From positions 1,984,001 to 2,048,000 of the forward strand of contig JAOWBW010000025.1 of assembly GCA_026119855.1 (NCBI GenBank): a DNA stretch of 64,000 nucleotides, in the 5' to 3' direction. The stretch comes from Campanula takesimana. Taxonomy: Eukaryota; Streptophyta; Magnoliopsida; Asterales; Campanulaceae. The translations under genes and the position numbers were made by a program. This document shows, in pieces, positions 1-11,296 of this stretch (its first letter is position 1; each line of letters starts with the position of its first letter). The notes under the pieces are model-generated. The model did not search any database. It was not told the origin of the DNA and was given only the letters and a program-made list of their open reading frames with translations.

Positions 1-846
1 TATGTTGAATAAATGAGGGAATGATCAAGTTTGGGTGATAAAGTTGCAATCTTTATCATCCAAACCTTGAGTCAACCTTAAAATGTCCCTTTGATGATAA
101 AGATTCAATCTTTACCCATCAAAGGTTGATTTTTGGATGTCCCAATACCCTTCCTTGGAAGAATCATCCATTTGGATGTTAAAGTTTCCATCTTTAACCA
201 TCTAAATGGTGATCTTGGCTCAAAAGCCATGACCATCACCTTTCTCAATTATTCCCCAATGATTACCTTGATCAAACCCAAAATCCTTGTTTTGGTCTCT
301 AATCTAGTGATCAATGGCATAGGGATGATTTAATTAATGTTTTGTTGCAAGAAAATAATTGGAAATGATCAAACAGTCCAGTTTCCAGCAGAATGCTCTG
401 TTTCTACCTGGAACTGGACTGATTCCTGGGAATCTGTTAAAATTCCCAGGAAGACCCTCCATATCCGTACGGCTACTTTGTCCAAGGGGCACATTTCCAG
501 TCTAGTCCCCCTTTTATCCAGAATGTTTACAAATTTCTGTCAAATATTTAACTATTTTCTGGTAAAGTCAGTTTCTCCCATTTTCAAAGAACACACACAC
601 ACACACACACTTGCACAATTTTAACAAATTCTAGGGAGACTCGGTTTCTTCCGAGGCGCTTTGGGTGAACTACCGGTTGAGTTCTTCCCAAAGCGTAATC
701 TGACCTCCGAATCCTTTGTCTCTAACCATTTTTCGTTAAGTTTGGGTTTAAAATTAAACTAACGTGACGACTCCATTGAATGTTGATAAGATCCCGTGTT
801 TGATTCTCGAGGGAACAAAGTCCATTTTTCCCGTGGGTATCTCACA
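1..846 (+). repeat. Element A 5' LTR (3' part only)
   Basis: Matches 31426-32281 and ends in CTCACA directly before the primer-binding site. About 350 bp of its 5' end lie off-window if the LTR starts at the base equivalent to 31076. Holds an (AC)n microsatellite at 591-610 and a degenerate copy of the element's palindrome AGCCGTACGGCT at about 463-474. Confidence 0.9.
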
Positions 847-847
847 G

Positions 848-865
848 TGGTGACTCCGCTGGGGA
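848..865 (+). other. Element A primer-binding site
   Basis: TGGTGACTCCGCTGGGGA lies one base after the LTR end. The same site, with C for the fourth base, follows the LTRs of E and F. It complements a tRNA 3' end finishing in TCGCCA; Tat/Ogre elements are reported to prime from tRNA-Arg (recalled, not checked). Confidence 0.8.
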
Positions 866-2580
866 ATAGATTGTTCTCGGACTTCTTTTAGAAGATTCGG
901 GGGCATTCTTGTGTGGGTCAAACTCCCGTCCCCGTTTGTTGAGTTTGTGCATAGTTTGTGTGTGTTTTATGTTTCTGTTTTGGTTCTTTTTAAGAATGGA
1001 ACTGTTCTGGAAATGCTATAAACTGGGGCTTGATGATCTGAAGTTGAAAATCTGCAAAAAATAATGGAACTACATCCCTAGCCATACGGTTGGTTTCGCC
1101 GGGCCCACAGAATGTTCAAGTTAATAGTTTTGTGCAGGGTAGAGACATTCTGATGGTCCCCTTTGCTTCTTCCTGTCCAGGTTCAAATTTACAGCCTTGT
1201 GTGTGCACATTTGCCTTCGTTTTCTTAGCCAAAAAGGGATTTTCAAAGCTTGGTAATGCACAAATCTTCTGGACATAAAATTAGGTTTTCAAAGCCTCAT
1301 TATGCCTTTGGTTTCTCAAATTCTTTTGTTGTGCACAACCTTTTTGTACAAATGACTTTCAAAAGGTTGTTGTTCTTGTTGTAAAATTTTGGTTTCAAAA
1401 AACCTTTGGTTGTGCACAACCTTTCCATGTACAAAATTTTGATTCTTGCTTATTCATAGCTTTGCTTGATTACTTGTGCAAATTACTTGTTTAAATTGTT
1501 TGTCCATGTCTTGAATATGCTCTTGTACATTGCTCACGATATTAAAACGGACTGAAAATTCCTATTTTTAACTCAAAAGGGAACATAGAAGGCTTCACAC
1601 AACGCGCACTTGACCTTGTGCACGTTCCAAAAACCCTCAAAACCCGGGATGGATACCACGATGCAGCTTGATTGGTGCTCTTGTGCCCTTCTCGCGCGCA
1701 CGGGTCCATTCCACCTCCCCTTCCTAGCCGAGTCAACCACACATGTCCGTGACACACAAGTACCGTGACCTTGGTTGGTTTTTAGTCTAGCTCACGTCAT
1801 CACATCCCTAATACGTGTCCAAATGCTAATTATGGCCAAGTTAACGCCCGAGTCACGACTCCTTGTGAAAGCAAGTGTGACCAAGGTCATCTTTGACCCG
1901 GTCCTTGACTTATGCGTTAATGGTAACCATAATTAACCAAAGTCGTGTATTAAGGATATGTTGACACCGCGTCACTAAAGCTCCAATGCTTGACCCATCC
2001 TAATCATCTTTAACCCAAGCCCAAGGTCCGAGATCCCTCATTAAAATCAGGTCATGCCGGAATTTCGTTAAAACGTTAAGTTAATCTTAACCTTAGCAGG
2101 GGCTTAATTATGATAATAATGGCCCGTGCGTTGGAACTTTGTGATAGGCTAAACCCTAGGTTTGGTTTCTTTCGGTCGGTGGAAGCTGCGTGCCATATAG
2201 GACCCTCGCCCGGGATAGTCCATCCTTGGGAGTGTGCAATACATGGTGAAAAACGAGGGGTCTATAGGCGTAGTGATGGCCTCCACCGATCCAGGATTTA
2301 GATTAGTTGCGAAAAAGAAGAGAAATCTTTTCCAACCAATTAGGAATAAAATGCGTTTTAAGTAAACAAGAACAAAAAGCATATGATAAATAAAGACAAT
2401 AAGTTTTCATGTTGCATGAGCCTAAGCCTTTTCCCAAACACTAGCCCAAGTTGATGCCCAAGTCTGAAATGAACCTCCCTCTCCTCCGCAGCTTGTAAGA
2501 AGTGGGTCAGAGTTCCGGGTCGTCGTCTGGTTAGTGCCGAGTCTGACAGTTCATCAGTAGCTTCAATCAGACTTCTCCGA
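866..2580 (+). other. Element A untranslated leader
   Basis: About 1.7 kb between primer site and gag start with no convincing coding frame. It contains a degenerate AGCCGTACGGCT motif near 1080 and two copies of a palindrome, GTTGTGCACAAC at 1328-1339 and GGTTGTGCACAACC at 1408-1421. The length is normal for Tat-type leaders. Confidence 0.7.
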
Positions 2581-2735
2581 ATGACTAGTCCGGCAGGAAG
2601 TAGTAGTGGGGGTGACAACACAGTTGATCCTAATGGGCTCACCAGGGAAGAGTTGGTACAAGCTCTAGAGGCCGCCAGGGCCAGGGAAGTAAGTGTCAGA
2701 AAACATCAGGAAGATATACAGAATAGGGTTGTGGA
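2581..2735 (+). pseudogene. gag: Element A gag, N-terminal fragment
   Basis: Opens with ATG and MTSPAGSSSGG, then a charged helical stretch of the kind seen at the start of Tat gag proteins. The frame is broken by insertion of element B at 2736. After removing B and one copy of GTGGA, the frame runs straight on at 11302, which confirms the site. Start choice is the first ATG of an open frame that continues into recognised gag; upstream is leader. Confidence 0.75.
2731..2735. repeat. Target-site duplication of element B (left copy)
   Basis: GTGGA at 2731-2735 is repeated at 11297-11301 immediately after the 3' LTR. A perfect 5 bp duplication, as expected for Ty1/copia integration, here into A gag. 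Confidence 0.97.
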
Positions 2736-4247
2736 TGTTGGTAGTGGTGCCCTAGGCACGTTTAATAAACGTTGTAATTGTTATCATTTATTTCATATCA
2801 ATAAAGAGATGTTTTGATTATTATTGTTGTTCATGTTTACTTATAATAATCTCCGTCCCTAGTACTTGTTAAGCACTAGTATAAAGGCTGAATGATCATG
2901 AGATGATCATGTTAGATTTATGGGTACTTGTTTGGAACAAGGTACTGGACATGACCCGCTTTATGAGATTTATGTCATGGTCTATGTCACACATATATCT
3001 CATATTAGTTATGTCATTTGAATCCTTAGACATGAAGTTATTATAGTCTTCCACTTGATGAACATTGTGTTTGACATATTCAAACGCTACCTTAACACGG
3101 TAGTTATAAAGGGTATGATTGGCATAATCGGATTCCCGTTGGGAAGAATAATAAGCTAAATGGATTTGTCCCTCCACGGAGAGATGTCAAGCTTGGGCCT
3201 CTCGTAGGAATGATGTTGATGAAATGTTCGGCCGGACTCAAATGAATTGATTGGATCAATGTCATTTGGATTATCAACATATTCGGAATCGAGAAAGTAT
3301 TGAACAAAAACAAGTTGACTGTTTGACCATGACTTGTGTTCAATGACATCGTGGACAAAGGGATTGTGACATATTCTAAAGGAATGCGAACTTGTATCTA
3401 GTTATACTATTTGGGTAGGTATGACGGTTTGCTAGAACCTAATCATATCTTATGGGATCATGTTTGAGCCCATTGCCAACTTAGTATAATCCTAGAGGGT
3501 CACACACAATAGAACGAATCTTTAATAAGAGGACTATATTGGAATTTAGAGTCAAAGGACCTTGGAGGAATTTTGGAAACATTCTGGGCTGTTTGGTCTA
3601 CCGAGCGGGCGCTTGGTTCAGACCAGGCGGGCGCCTGAAGTAATTCCAGAAAGACAGGGACCTTCTGGTCATTCAGGCGGGCGCCTGGCCCTTTACAGGC
3701 GGGCGCCTGGTGCTGCCGACAGGAAAATTCCTAATTCGATTTGGGAAGGTTTTTGGCACAAGATTCCTATTTGGAATAGGTCTTAATTGTGTATAAAAAC
3801 CCCAATTCGGCCAGACCATATTGACAAGTGATTTTGTGAGTCTCAAAGAGTTTGAGAGAGATATTATTTTGTTCTAAGATATCCTTGATTGAGGAACAAA
3901 ATAATTCACAAATAAATTCAATATAGTTCTTTATTATGTTGTGAAAGTGTGTTTCATAATATTGGTCTAGCAACCAAGATCAAAGAAGCTCCTTTGATAT
4001 TCGTTCGAAGTGTGGATACCGCTAGAGGGTGAATTTTATCATCTTGCAAAGTTCGTGATTTGTTCGCGATAAAGCTTCAAGGTTTCTCCACCAAAGATCA
4101 AGAGAAAATTCATAGCCATCAAGGGTTAGTTATTCCTCTATTCATCTTGTTGTATTTGATTTAATCATATGAACGGATCCATGGCTTTGGGTTTCTTAAA
4201 ATTTTAATTGCTAAATTCCGCTGCGCATGTTACTAGGAAACCCAACA
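2736..4247 (+). repeat. Element B 5' LTR
   Basis: 1512 bp, TG...CA ends. Four GC-rich boxes (GCGGGCGC core) lie at 3605-3710, about 80-190 bp upstream of the TATA box at 3792. Small frames on either strand are LTR shadows, present identically in the 3' copy. Confidence 0.97.
3792..3800 (+). promoter_or_regulatory. Element B LTR TATA box
   Basis: TATAAAAAC follows a GC-box cluster in the LTR and is the best core promoter in the LTR; transcription would start about 30 bp downstream, defining U3/R. The 3' LTR copy is at 10841. Confidence 0.7.
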
Positions 4248-4248
4248 G

Positions 4249-4261
4249 TGGTATCAGAGCC
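4249..4261 (+). other. Element B primer-binding site
   Basis: TGGTATCAGAGCC one base after the LTR end: the classic plant copia site complementary to initiator methionine tRNA. Confidence 0.93.
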
Positions 4262-5813
4262 CCGTTCATGTTGATTAATTCAATACTTGGATCATGTTGT
4301 GTATATAAATTGTTTATGTGCCAAGCATGATATGAATATTGGATTATATGATGTTTATGTGTTTTGTGATTTTATGTGGTTTATTGTTTTTCGAACCTTA
4401 ATCGCACGATTCAATCGCAATAAAAAAATTATGGTGGATTCTGAATTATTTCGATTATTGATTTTGATTGGATCAAAGTTTTAATAATCGGGGAAAAATA
4501 ATTTTGAGACAAAATTTTCGAACTTGAAAATTCCATACCATTCTGACCATTCAGGCGCCCGCCCGCGCTGGACCAGGCGCGCGCTCGCTTCAGGCGCCCG
4601 CCTGTGCTGGACCAGGCGCGCGCTTGCTAGGCCAGAATGTTCTGATTTTGTTCAAAATCTGATTCTGGAATTTTTCGATAAATCCGACAAAACCAGTAAC
4701 AAGACCACTTCAGACTTGCTGATCTGGAATGGGTTTTGGGTAGTTGGTTTGTGTGTGGATTTTGGGGTTTGATTTTCCTATTTGTTTTAGTCTTGTGATT
4801 CCTAGATTGGTTCAAGTTTTGGATGGCTAATCTGCGTTCATCGAGATTGTGTTTCCCAAAATTGATCGCAATCAAAGTTTCAAAGACAAAACGAAGTTAG
4901 AATTATGAAGAGTTCATAATTGCTAAAATTGAGAAACAAAGTTCTTGATTCAATGATTGGAGATCCATGTGGAATTGTGAATGCAATTGGCCTACGTTCA
5001 TCGAGACCATCTATTGCTTAGTTTCGGCCACATGGACTACTTTCTTGGTTTCTTGAATTAGTGCGGGATTGTGGTTGCCAAATGGCTTAGTTCGACCACA
5101 CTTCTTGTTGTCTTGATTTGGAGATAATAACCAAAGTTGAAATAGTCTCATCCTCATAATTATAGAGAAACTAATGACACATAAATATTATGCTTGAATT
5201 AATGGGATTAATTTAGTGGCTAAACTTGATGTGTAACATGTTTATATTATGTGCTCATAAATGTGTTATATGCTATATGTGATGAACCTTCAAAGAAAGT
5301 TTTAAGTCTTTTATTGCCATGCCATGATTAAAACACTTGTTAGTACATGAGTGATTTTAATGTAGATTCGCCCTAGCAATGTGCATTAAATTTATTTATG
5401 TTTGAGCAAGATAGATAATGTGGGCACGCCCTAGCGGGACACATTAACTATGCGTTTAAAATGGTTAGACTTAATTGGGCGTCAAAACAGTTTTGGGCCT
5501 AGGCAAAGATGAGGTTTAACATGCTTTTGAAATTGGATTTCTAAAAGAATCTCATAAAAGGAATTAAGAGTCATATGAGATATGATTGACAAGAGTTGTC
5601 TACCTAATTAATTTGATTTTGTGTAATCCGCCTTAGCGGACTTGAAATTAAATTAAAGTTGGATCTTAACCCAATTAAATTATATTATACATTGGATGTA
5701 TAAGAAGGTTATATAATTTAGTGGGAGTATTTTGTTTAAAAAAATACATTATTTATCTCTTTAATGAAAATCGGTACTTATTAAATTTTGGAAATTTTGC
5801 ATATTTGTAGATT
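4262..5813 (+). other. Element B leader
   Basis: 1.55 kb without a gene. At 4551-4627 is a tandem pair of a roughly 38 bp unit rich in GGCGCCCGCC and GGCGCGCGC boxes, echoing the LTR boxes. AGAATGTTCT at 4634-4643 resembles a heat-shock element core. The rest is AT-rich. Confidence 0.75.
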
Positions 5814-8800
5814 ATGACTAATAACACTCAATCAATGTCGTTGCGATCGATCCTTGAGAAGGATAAGCTCGAAGAGAATGGTACAAACTTTATGGATTGG
5901 ATCCGAAGCATAAGAATTGTTCTTAGGCAAGAAGATAAGTTGTACATTCTCGATGGGCCTCTCCCTGCTGAACCACCGCCTACTGCCCCTAGGGTAGAAA
6001 GAGACAATTACAAGAAACATCGTAATGATTCTAGAGATGTAAGTTGTCTCATGCTTGCTGCTATGTGTTCAAAACTCCAACAAAGTTTGGCACATTTGGA
6101 AGCCTATGAGATAGGCGTGGAGTTGAGAACCATGTTTCAAGAGCAAGCTAGGCAAGAGAGGTACAAGACCATTGTTGCATTCACTACTAGTAAAATGAAT
6201 GAAGGGCAACAAGTGAGTCCTCACTTTCTTAAAATGAAAGGTTATGTAGAGCACCTTGAGAAACTTGGCTATCCAATCCCATTGGAGCTAGCCACGGATC
6301 TCATTCTTAATTCATTGCCTAAAAGTTATAATCAGTTTGTGATGAATTATAACATGCATGGAATGGATAAGAATCTCTCTGAGTTGCATGGGATGCTCAA
6401 AACTGCAGAGATGAAAATTGTGGAGAAAGGTTCTCCCGTGCTCTTGGTTCATGATGGGAAGAAGGCTAGTGCCAAAGGAAAGGGTAAGGCAAAAGTTGTC
6501 AAACCTAAGATAAGCAAGGCAAAGGTTGCCAAGGCTTCTGAGGCAAAACCTGATTCACAAAAGGATGCAATCTGTTTCCATTGTCAAGAAATTGGTCATT
6601 GGAAACGTAATTGCAAGGCTTTCTTGGAAGAGCAAAAGAAGAAGAAGAGCAGCAAGGCTGCGTCGACTTCAGGTATCTATATGATAGATATTCTCCTTTC
6701 TACCACTGATTCTTGGGTATTGGATACCGGATGTGGTTCTCACATTTGTCTAAATGTGCAGGGACTAAAGAATAGGAGACTGCTTAAAGAAGGTGAAGTA
6801 GATCTACGCGTGGGAAATGGAGCAAGAGTTGCTGCATTAGCCGTAGGGACTTATGAAGTCACTTTACCTTCCGGATTAATTCTTGTTTTGAACAATTGTT
6901 ATTATGTTCCGGATTTAAGCAGAAATATTATTTCAATTTCTTGTTTGGATAATGAAGGTTTTAAGTTTCTTATTGAGAATAAGAAATTTTCTATTTATTT
7001 AAATGATGTGCTTTATGGTATTGCTAATTCATTTAATGGCCTTTATGTCTTGGATGTCAAGAATGAAAATAATGTCTATCATGTAAATAAGAAATCTAAA
7101 CCTAATGATGTAAATCATACTTATATGTGGCATTGCCGTCTTGGTCATATTAATGAGAAGCGTATCTCAAAACTCCATGGGGACGGACTTTTGGGTTCAT
7201 GTGACTTAGAGTCATATGATACTTGTGAGTCGTGTCTTCTTGGAAAAATGACTAAGACACCTTTTACCAAGTTGGGTGAAAGGGCAAGCGACTTATTGGG
7301 GTTGATACATTCCGATGTATGCGGACCATTAAGTAGCAATGCTAGGGGAGGATTTCAATACTTCATAACCTTCACTGATGATTATAGTAGATTTGGGTAT
7401 GTTTACCTAATGAAACATAAAAGTGAAGCATTTGAGATATTTAGAATATTTCAAAATGAAGTAGAAAAACAACTTGGCAAAAGCATTAAGGCACTTCGAT
7501 CAGATCGAGGTGGAGAATACTTAAGTCAAGAATTTGATGATCATCTAAAGAATTGTGGAATAGTTTCACAATTGACTCCACCTGGAACACCACAATGGAA
7601 TGGTGTGTCCGAGAGGAGGAATCGGACTTTGTTAGACATGGTTCGATCAATGATGAGTCAAGTTGATCTTCCAATATCCTTTTGGGGTTACGCCCTAGAA
7701 ACCGCTGCTTTCACACTAAATCAAGTTCCAACTAAATCGGTTCCAAAGACTCCATATGAGATGTGGAGTGGAAAGAAACCTAGTTTATCTTTCATGAGGA
7801 TTTGGGGTTGCGAAGTTTATGTCAAGAGACTCATCTCTGACAAACTAGCACACAAATCTGATAAATGTATTTTCGTGGGATATCCTAAGGAAACTAAAGG
7901 ATATTACTTTTACAACCGAGAGGACAACAAAGTGTTTGTTGCCCGAACTGGTGTCTTCCTAGAGAAAGAGTTTCTCTCCAAAGAAATCAGTGGGAGTAAA
8001 ATAAATCTTGAAGAAATTCGAGACCCAGAAAATAACATTGAACCAATGGTGGAACAAGAACAAGAACCACAAGGAGTTGTGGAACCTGTTCAAAATACAC
8101 AAGCATCTCGCAGATCTAGTAGGTTACGATCCGAGCCCGAGAGATATGGATTTCTCGTAACGGATAGTAATGAGGTAGAAATCATTGAGAATGATGAACC
8201 GTCAACCTACCAAGAGGCGATGTCTTCTCCTGATTCGGACAAGTGGCTTGGAGCCATGGAATCCGAATTGCAATCCATGCAAGACAATCAAGTTTGGAAT
8301 TTGATTGATGCACCCGAAGGTGTAAAAACCATAGGATGCAAATGGGTCTTCAAGAAGAAGACTGACATGGATGGGAAGGTGCATACTTACAAAGCTAGGC
8401 TTGTAGCGAAAGGTTATAGGCAAGTTCATGGTATTGACTATGATGAGACCTTTTCACCCGTAGCAATGATCAAGTCTATAAGAATTTTGCTTGCCATTGC
8501 CGCATATCATGACTATGAAATATGGCAGATGGATGTCAAAACCGCTTTCCTGAATGGAAAACTCCAAGAGGATGTGTATATGACACAACCAGAAGGTTTT
8601 GAACAAGATTCTAAGGTATGCAAATTGCAAAGATCCATCTATGGATTGAAGCAAGCTTCAAGGAGTTGGAATCTCCGTTTTGATGAATCGGTCAAAGAGT
8701 TTGGTTTCATCAAGAACGAAGATGAGCCTTGTGTATACAAAAAGATTAGTGGGAGCATAGTGCTATTCCTTATCTTATATGTGGATGACATATTGCTCAT

Positions 8801-9770
8801 TGGAAACGACATTCCTACACTTCAGTCTGTGAAGACTTGGTTAGGAAAGTGCTTCGCAATGAAAGATATGGGTGAAGCCGCATATATTCTTGGCATTAAG
8901 ATCTATAGAGATAGATCAAGGAGGCTACTTGGTTTAAGCCAAAGTACATACATTGACAAGGTCATTAGAAGATTCTGTATGGAAAATTCTAAGAGAGGAA
9001 CCTTGCCCGTGTTACATGGAGTTTCTCTAAGCAAGACTCAATGTCCTAAGACAAAAGATGAGCGTGAGAAAATGAATGATGTTCCATATGCTTCGGCAAT
9101 TGGGTCCATCATGTATGCCATGATTTGTACTAGGCCGGATGTATCTTATGCTTTGAGCATGACAAGTAGATACCAATCCGACCCTGGCGAAAATCACTGG
9201 ATAGCTGTAAAAGCGATTCTAAAGTACTTGAGAAGAACTAAAGACTCGTTTTTGGTCTATGGAGGAATGGAAGATGATCTCGTTGTAAATGCCTACACGG
9301 ATGCAAGCTTCCAAACTGACAAAGATGATAGCCGATCGCAATCGGGTTTTGTGTTTATGTTAAATGGTGGAGCTGTAAGCTGGAAGAGTTCCAAGCAAAG
9401 TACAACCGCTGATTCTACAACAGAAGCTGAGTATATTGCTGCATCGGATGCTGCAAAGGAAGCTGTTTGGATTAAGAAGTTCATAACTGAACTTGAAGTG
9501 GTTCCTAGTATTGCTAATCCAATAGACCTTTATTGTGATAATAATGGTGCTATTGCTCAAGCAAAGGAACCAAGAGCACATCAGAAATCCAAACACATAC
9601 TTAGGCGTTTTCATATCATTCGAGAGATCGTTGATAGGGGAGACGTAAATATATGCAGAGTACCTACTGATGACAATGTTGCGGACCCGCTAACAAAGGG
9701 ACTTACACAAGCTAAACATGATGGTCATGTTAGGTCCATGGGTATTAGATACATGGGAGATTGGGCCTAG
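5814..9770 (+). CDS. gag-pol: Element B gag-pol polyprotein (intact)
   Basis: One 1318-residue frame encodes all proteins needed for copia replication in cytoplasmic virus-like particles and nuclear integration. In order: gag with a CCHC zinc knuckle (CFHCQEIGHWKRNC, residues 254-267); protease with DTG at about 304; integrase with its HHCC domain at about 439-475 and catalytic Asp near 500 (HSDVCGPL), Asp near 563 (RSDRGGEY) and Glu near 599; reverse transcriptase with YVDDILL near 989; RNase H with YTDASF near 1161, TEAEYIA near 1203 and DNNGAI near 1241. No stop, frameshift or missing catalytic residue was seen. The start is the first ATG after the leader and is followed by a typical copia gag N terminus. 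Stop TAG directly abuts the purine tract. Confidence 0.97.
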   Translation: MTNNTQSMSLRSILEKDKLEENGTNFMDWIRSIRIVLRQEDKLYILDGPLPAEPPPTAPRVERDNYKKHRNDSRDVSCLMLAAMCSKLQQSLAHLEAYEIGVELRTMFQEQARQERYKTIVAFTTSKMNEGQQVSPHFLKMKGYVEHLEKLGYPIPLELATDLILNSLPKSYNQFVMNYNMHGMDKNLSELHGMLKTAEMKIVEKGSPVLLVHDGKKASAKGKGKAKVVKPKISKAKVAKASEAKPDSQKDAICFHCQEIGHWKRNCKAFLEEQKKKKSSKAASTSGIYMIDILLSTTDSWVLDTGCGSHICLNVQGLKNRRLLKEGEVDLRVGNGARVAALAVGTYEVTLPSGLILVLNNCYYVPDLSRNIISISCLDNEGFKFLIENKKFSIYLNDVLYGIANSFNGLYVLDVKNENNVYHVNKKSKPNDVNHTYMWHCRLGHINEKRISKLHGDGLLGSCDLESYDTCESCLLGKMTKTPFTKLGERASDLLGLIHSDVCGPLSSNARGGFQYFITFTDDYSRFGYVYLMKHKSEAFEIFRIFQNEVEKQLGKSIKALRSDRGGEYLSQEFDDHLKNCGIVSQLTPPGTPQWNGVSERRNRTLLDMVRSMMSQVDLPISFWGYALETAAFTLNQVPTKSVPKTPYEMWSGKKPSLSFMRIWGCEVYVKRLISDKLAHKSDKCIFVGYPKETKGYYFYNREDNKVFVARTGVFLEKEFLSKEISGSKINLEEIRDPENNIEPMVEQEQEPQGVVEPVQNTQASRRSSRLRSEPERYGFLVTDSNEVEIIENDEPSTYQEAMSSPDSDKWLGAMESELQSMQDNQVWNLIDAPEGVKTIGCKWVFKKKTDMDGKVHTYKARLVAKGYRQVHGIDYDETFSPVAMIKSIRILLAIAAYHDYEIWQMDVKTAFLNGKLQEDVYMTQPEGFEQDSKVCKLQRSIYGLKQASRSWNLRFDESVKEFGFIKNEDEPCVYKKISGSIVLFLILYVDDILLIGNDIPTLQSVKTWLGKCFAMKDMGEAAYILGIKIYRDRSRRLLGLSQSTYIDKVIRRFCMENSKRGTLPVLHGVSLSKTQCPKTKDEREKMNDVPYASAIGSIMYAMICTRPDVSYALSMTSRYQSDPGENHWIAVKAILKYLRRTKDSFLVYGGMEDDLVVNAYTDASFQTDKDDSRSQSGFVFMLNGGAVSWKSSKQSTTADSTTEAEYIAASDAAKEAVWIKKFITELEVVPSIANPIDLYCDNNGAIAQAKEPRAHQKSKHILRRFHIIREIVDRGDVNICRVPTDDNVADPLTKGLTQAKHDGHVRSMGIRYMGDWA

Positions 9771-9784
9771 GGCAAGTGGGAGAT
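9771..9784 (+). other. Element B polypurine tract
   Basis: GGCAAGTGGGAGAT directly before the 3' LTR, start site for plus-strand DNA synthesis. It follows the gag-pol stop with no gap. Confidence 0.85.
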
Positions 9785-11296
9785 TGTTGGTAGTGGTGCC
9801 CTAGGCACGTTTAATAAACGTTGTAATTGTTATCATTTATTTCATATCAATAAAGAGATGTTTTGATTATTATTGTTGTTCATGTTTACTTATAATAATA
9901 TCCGTCCCTAGTACTTGTTAAGCACTAGTATAAAGGCTGAATGATCATGAGATGATCATGTTAGATTTATGGGTACTTGTTTGGAACAAGGTACTGGACA
10001 TGACCCGCTTTATGAGATTTATGTCATGGTCTATGTCACACATATATCTCATATTAGTTATGTCATTTGAATCCTTAGACATGAAGTTATTATAGTCTTC
10101 CACTTGATGAACATTGTGTTTGACATATTCAAACGCTACCTTAACACGGTAGTTATAAAGGGTATGATTGGCATAATCGGATTCCCGTTGGGAAGAATAA
10201 TAAGCTAAATGGATTTGTCCCTCCACGGAGAGATGTCAAGCTTGGGCCTCTCGTAGGAATGATGTTGATGAAATGTTCGGCCGGACTCAAATGAATTGAT
10301 TGGATCAATGTCATTTGGATTATCAACATATTCGGAATCGAGAAAGTATTGAACAAAAACAAGTTGACTGTTTGACCATGACTTGTGTTCAATAACATCG
10401 TGGACAAAGGGATTGTGACATATTCTAAAGGAATGCGAACTTGTATCTAGTTATACTATTTGGGTAGGTATGACGGTTTGCTAGAACCTAATCATATCTT
10501 ATGGGATCATGTTTGAGCCCATTGCCAACTTAGTATAATCCTAGAGGGTCACACACAATAGAACGAATCTTTAATAAGAGGACTATATTGGAATTTAGAG
10601 TCAAAGGACCTTGGAGGAATTTTGGAAACATTCTGGGCTGTTTGGTCTACCGAGCGGGCGCTTGGTTCAGACCAGGCGGGCGCCTGAAGTAATTCCAGAA
10701 AGACAGGGACCTTCTGGTCATTCAGGCGGGCGCCTGGCCCTTTACAGGCGGGCGCCTGGTGCTGCCGACAGGAAAATTCCTAATTCGATTTGGGAAGGTT
10801 TTTGGCACAAGATTCCTATTTGGAATAGGTCTTAATTGTGTATAAAAACCCCAATTCGGCCAGACCATATTGACAAGTGATTTTGTGAGTCTCAAAGAGT
10901 TTGAGAGAGATATTATTTTGTTCTAAGATATCCTTGATTGAGGAACAAAATAATTCACAAATAAATTCAATATAGTTCTTTATTATGTTGTGAAAGTGTG
11001 TTTCATAATATTGGTCTAGCAACCAAGATCAAAGAAGCTCCTTTGATATTCGTTCGAAGTGTGGATACCGCTAGAGGGTGAATTTTATCATCTTGCAAAG
11101 TTCGTGATTTGTTCGCGATAAAGCTTCAAGGTTTCTCCACCAAAGATCAAGAGAAAATTCATAGCCATCAAGGGTTAGTTATTCCTCTATTCATCTTGTT
11201 GTATTTGATTTAATCATATGAACGGATCCATGGCTTTGGGTTTCTTAAAATTTTAATTGCTAAATTCCGCTGCGCATGTTACTAGGAAACCCAACA
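9785..11296 (+). repeat. Element B 3' LTR
   Basis: 1512 bp, offset exactly 7049 from the 5' LTR, two substitutions. Followed by target duplication GTGGA at 11297-11301. GC boxes at 10654-10759 and TATA at 10841. Confidence 0.97.

Larger units (their letters stand above)
2736..11296 (+). mobile_element. Element B: complete, very young Ty1/copia retrotransposon
   Basis: 8561 bp, bounded by 1512 bp LTRs that begin TGTTGG and end CCAACA and differ at only two positions that I could find (C2851/A9900 and G3345/A10394). Perfect 5 bp target duplication, copia-type primer site, purine tract and one uninterrupted gag-pol frame are all present. Everything needed for autonomous movement appears intact. 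The protein resembles the Tork/Angela group of plant copia elements by overall look; the lineage call is tentative. Confidence 0.97.

Noticed and set aside
1090..2382. Short frames upstream of element A gag
   Set aside because: No domain signal, poor starts, and they overlap on both strands; taken as leader.
2896..3973. Small ORFs repeated at 9945-11022
   Set aside because: They lie in the LTRs of element B and recur only because LTRs are duplicated.
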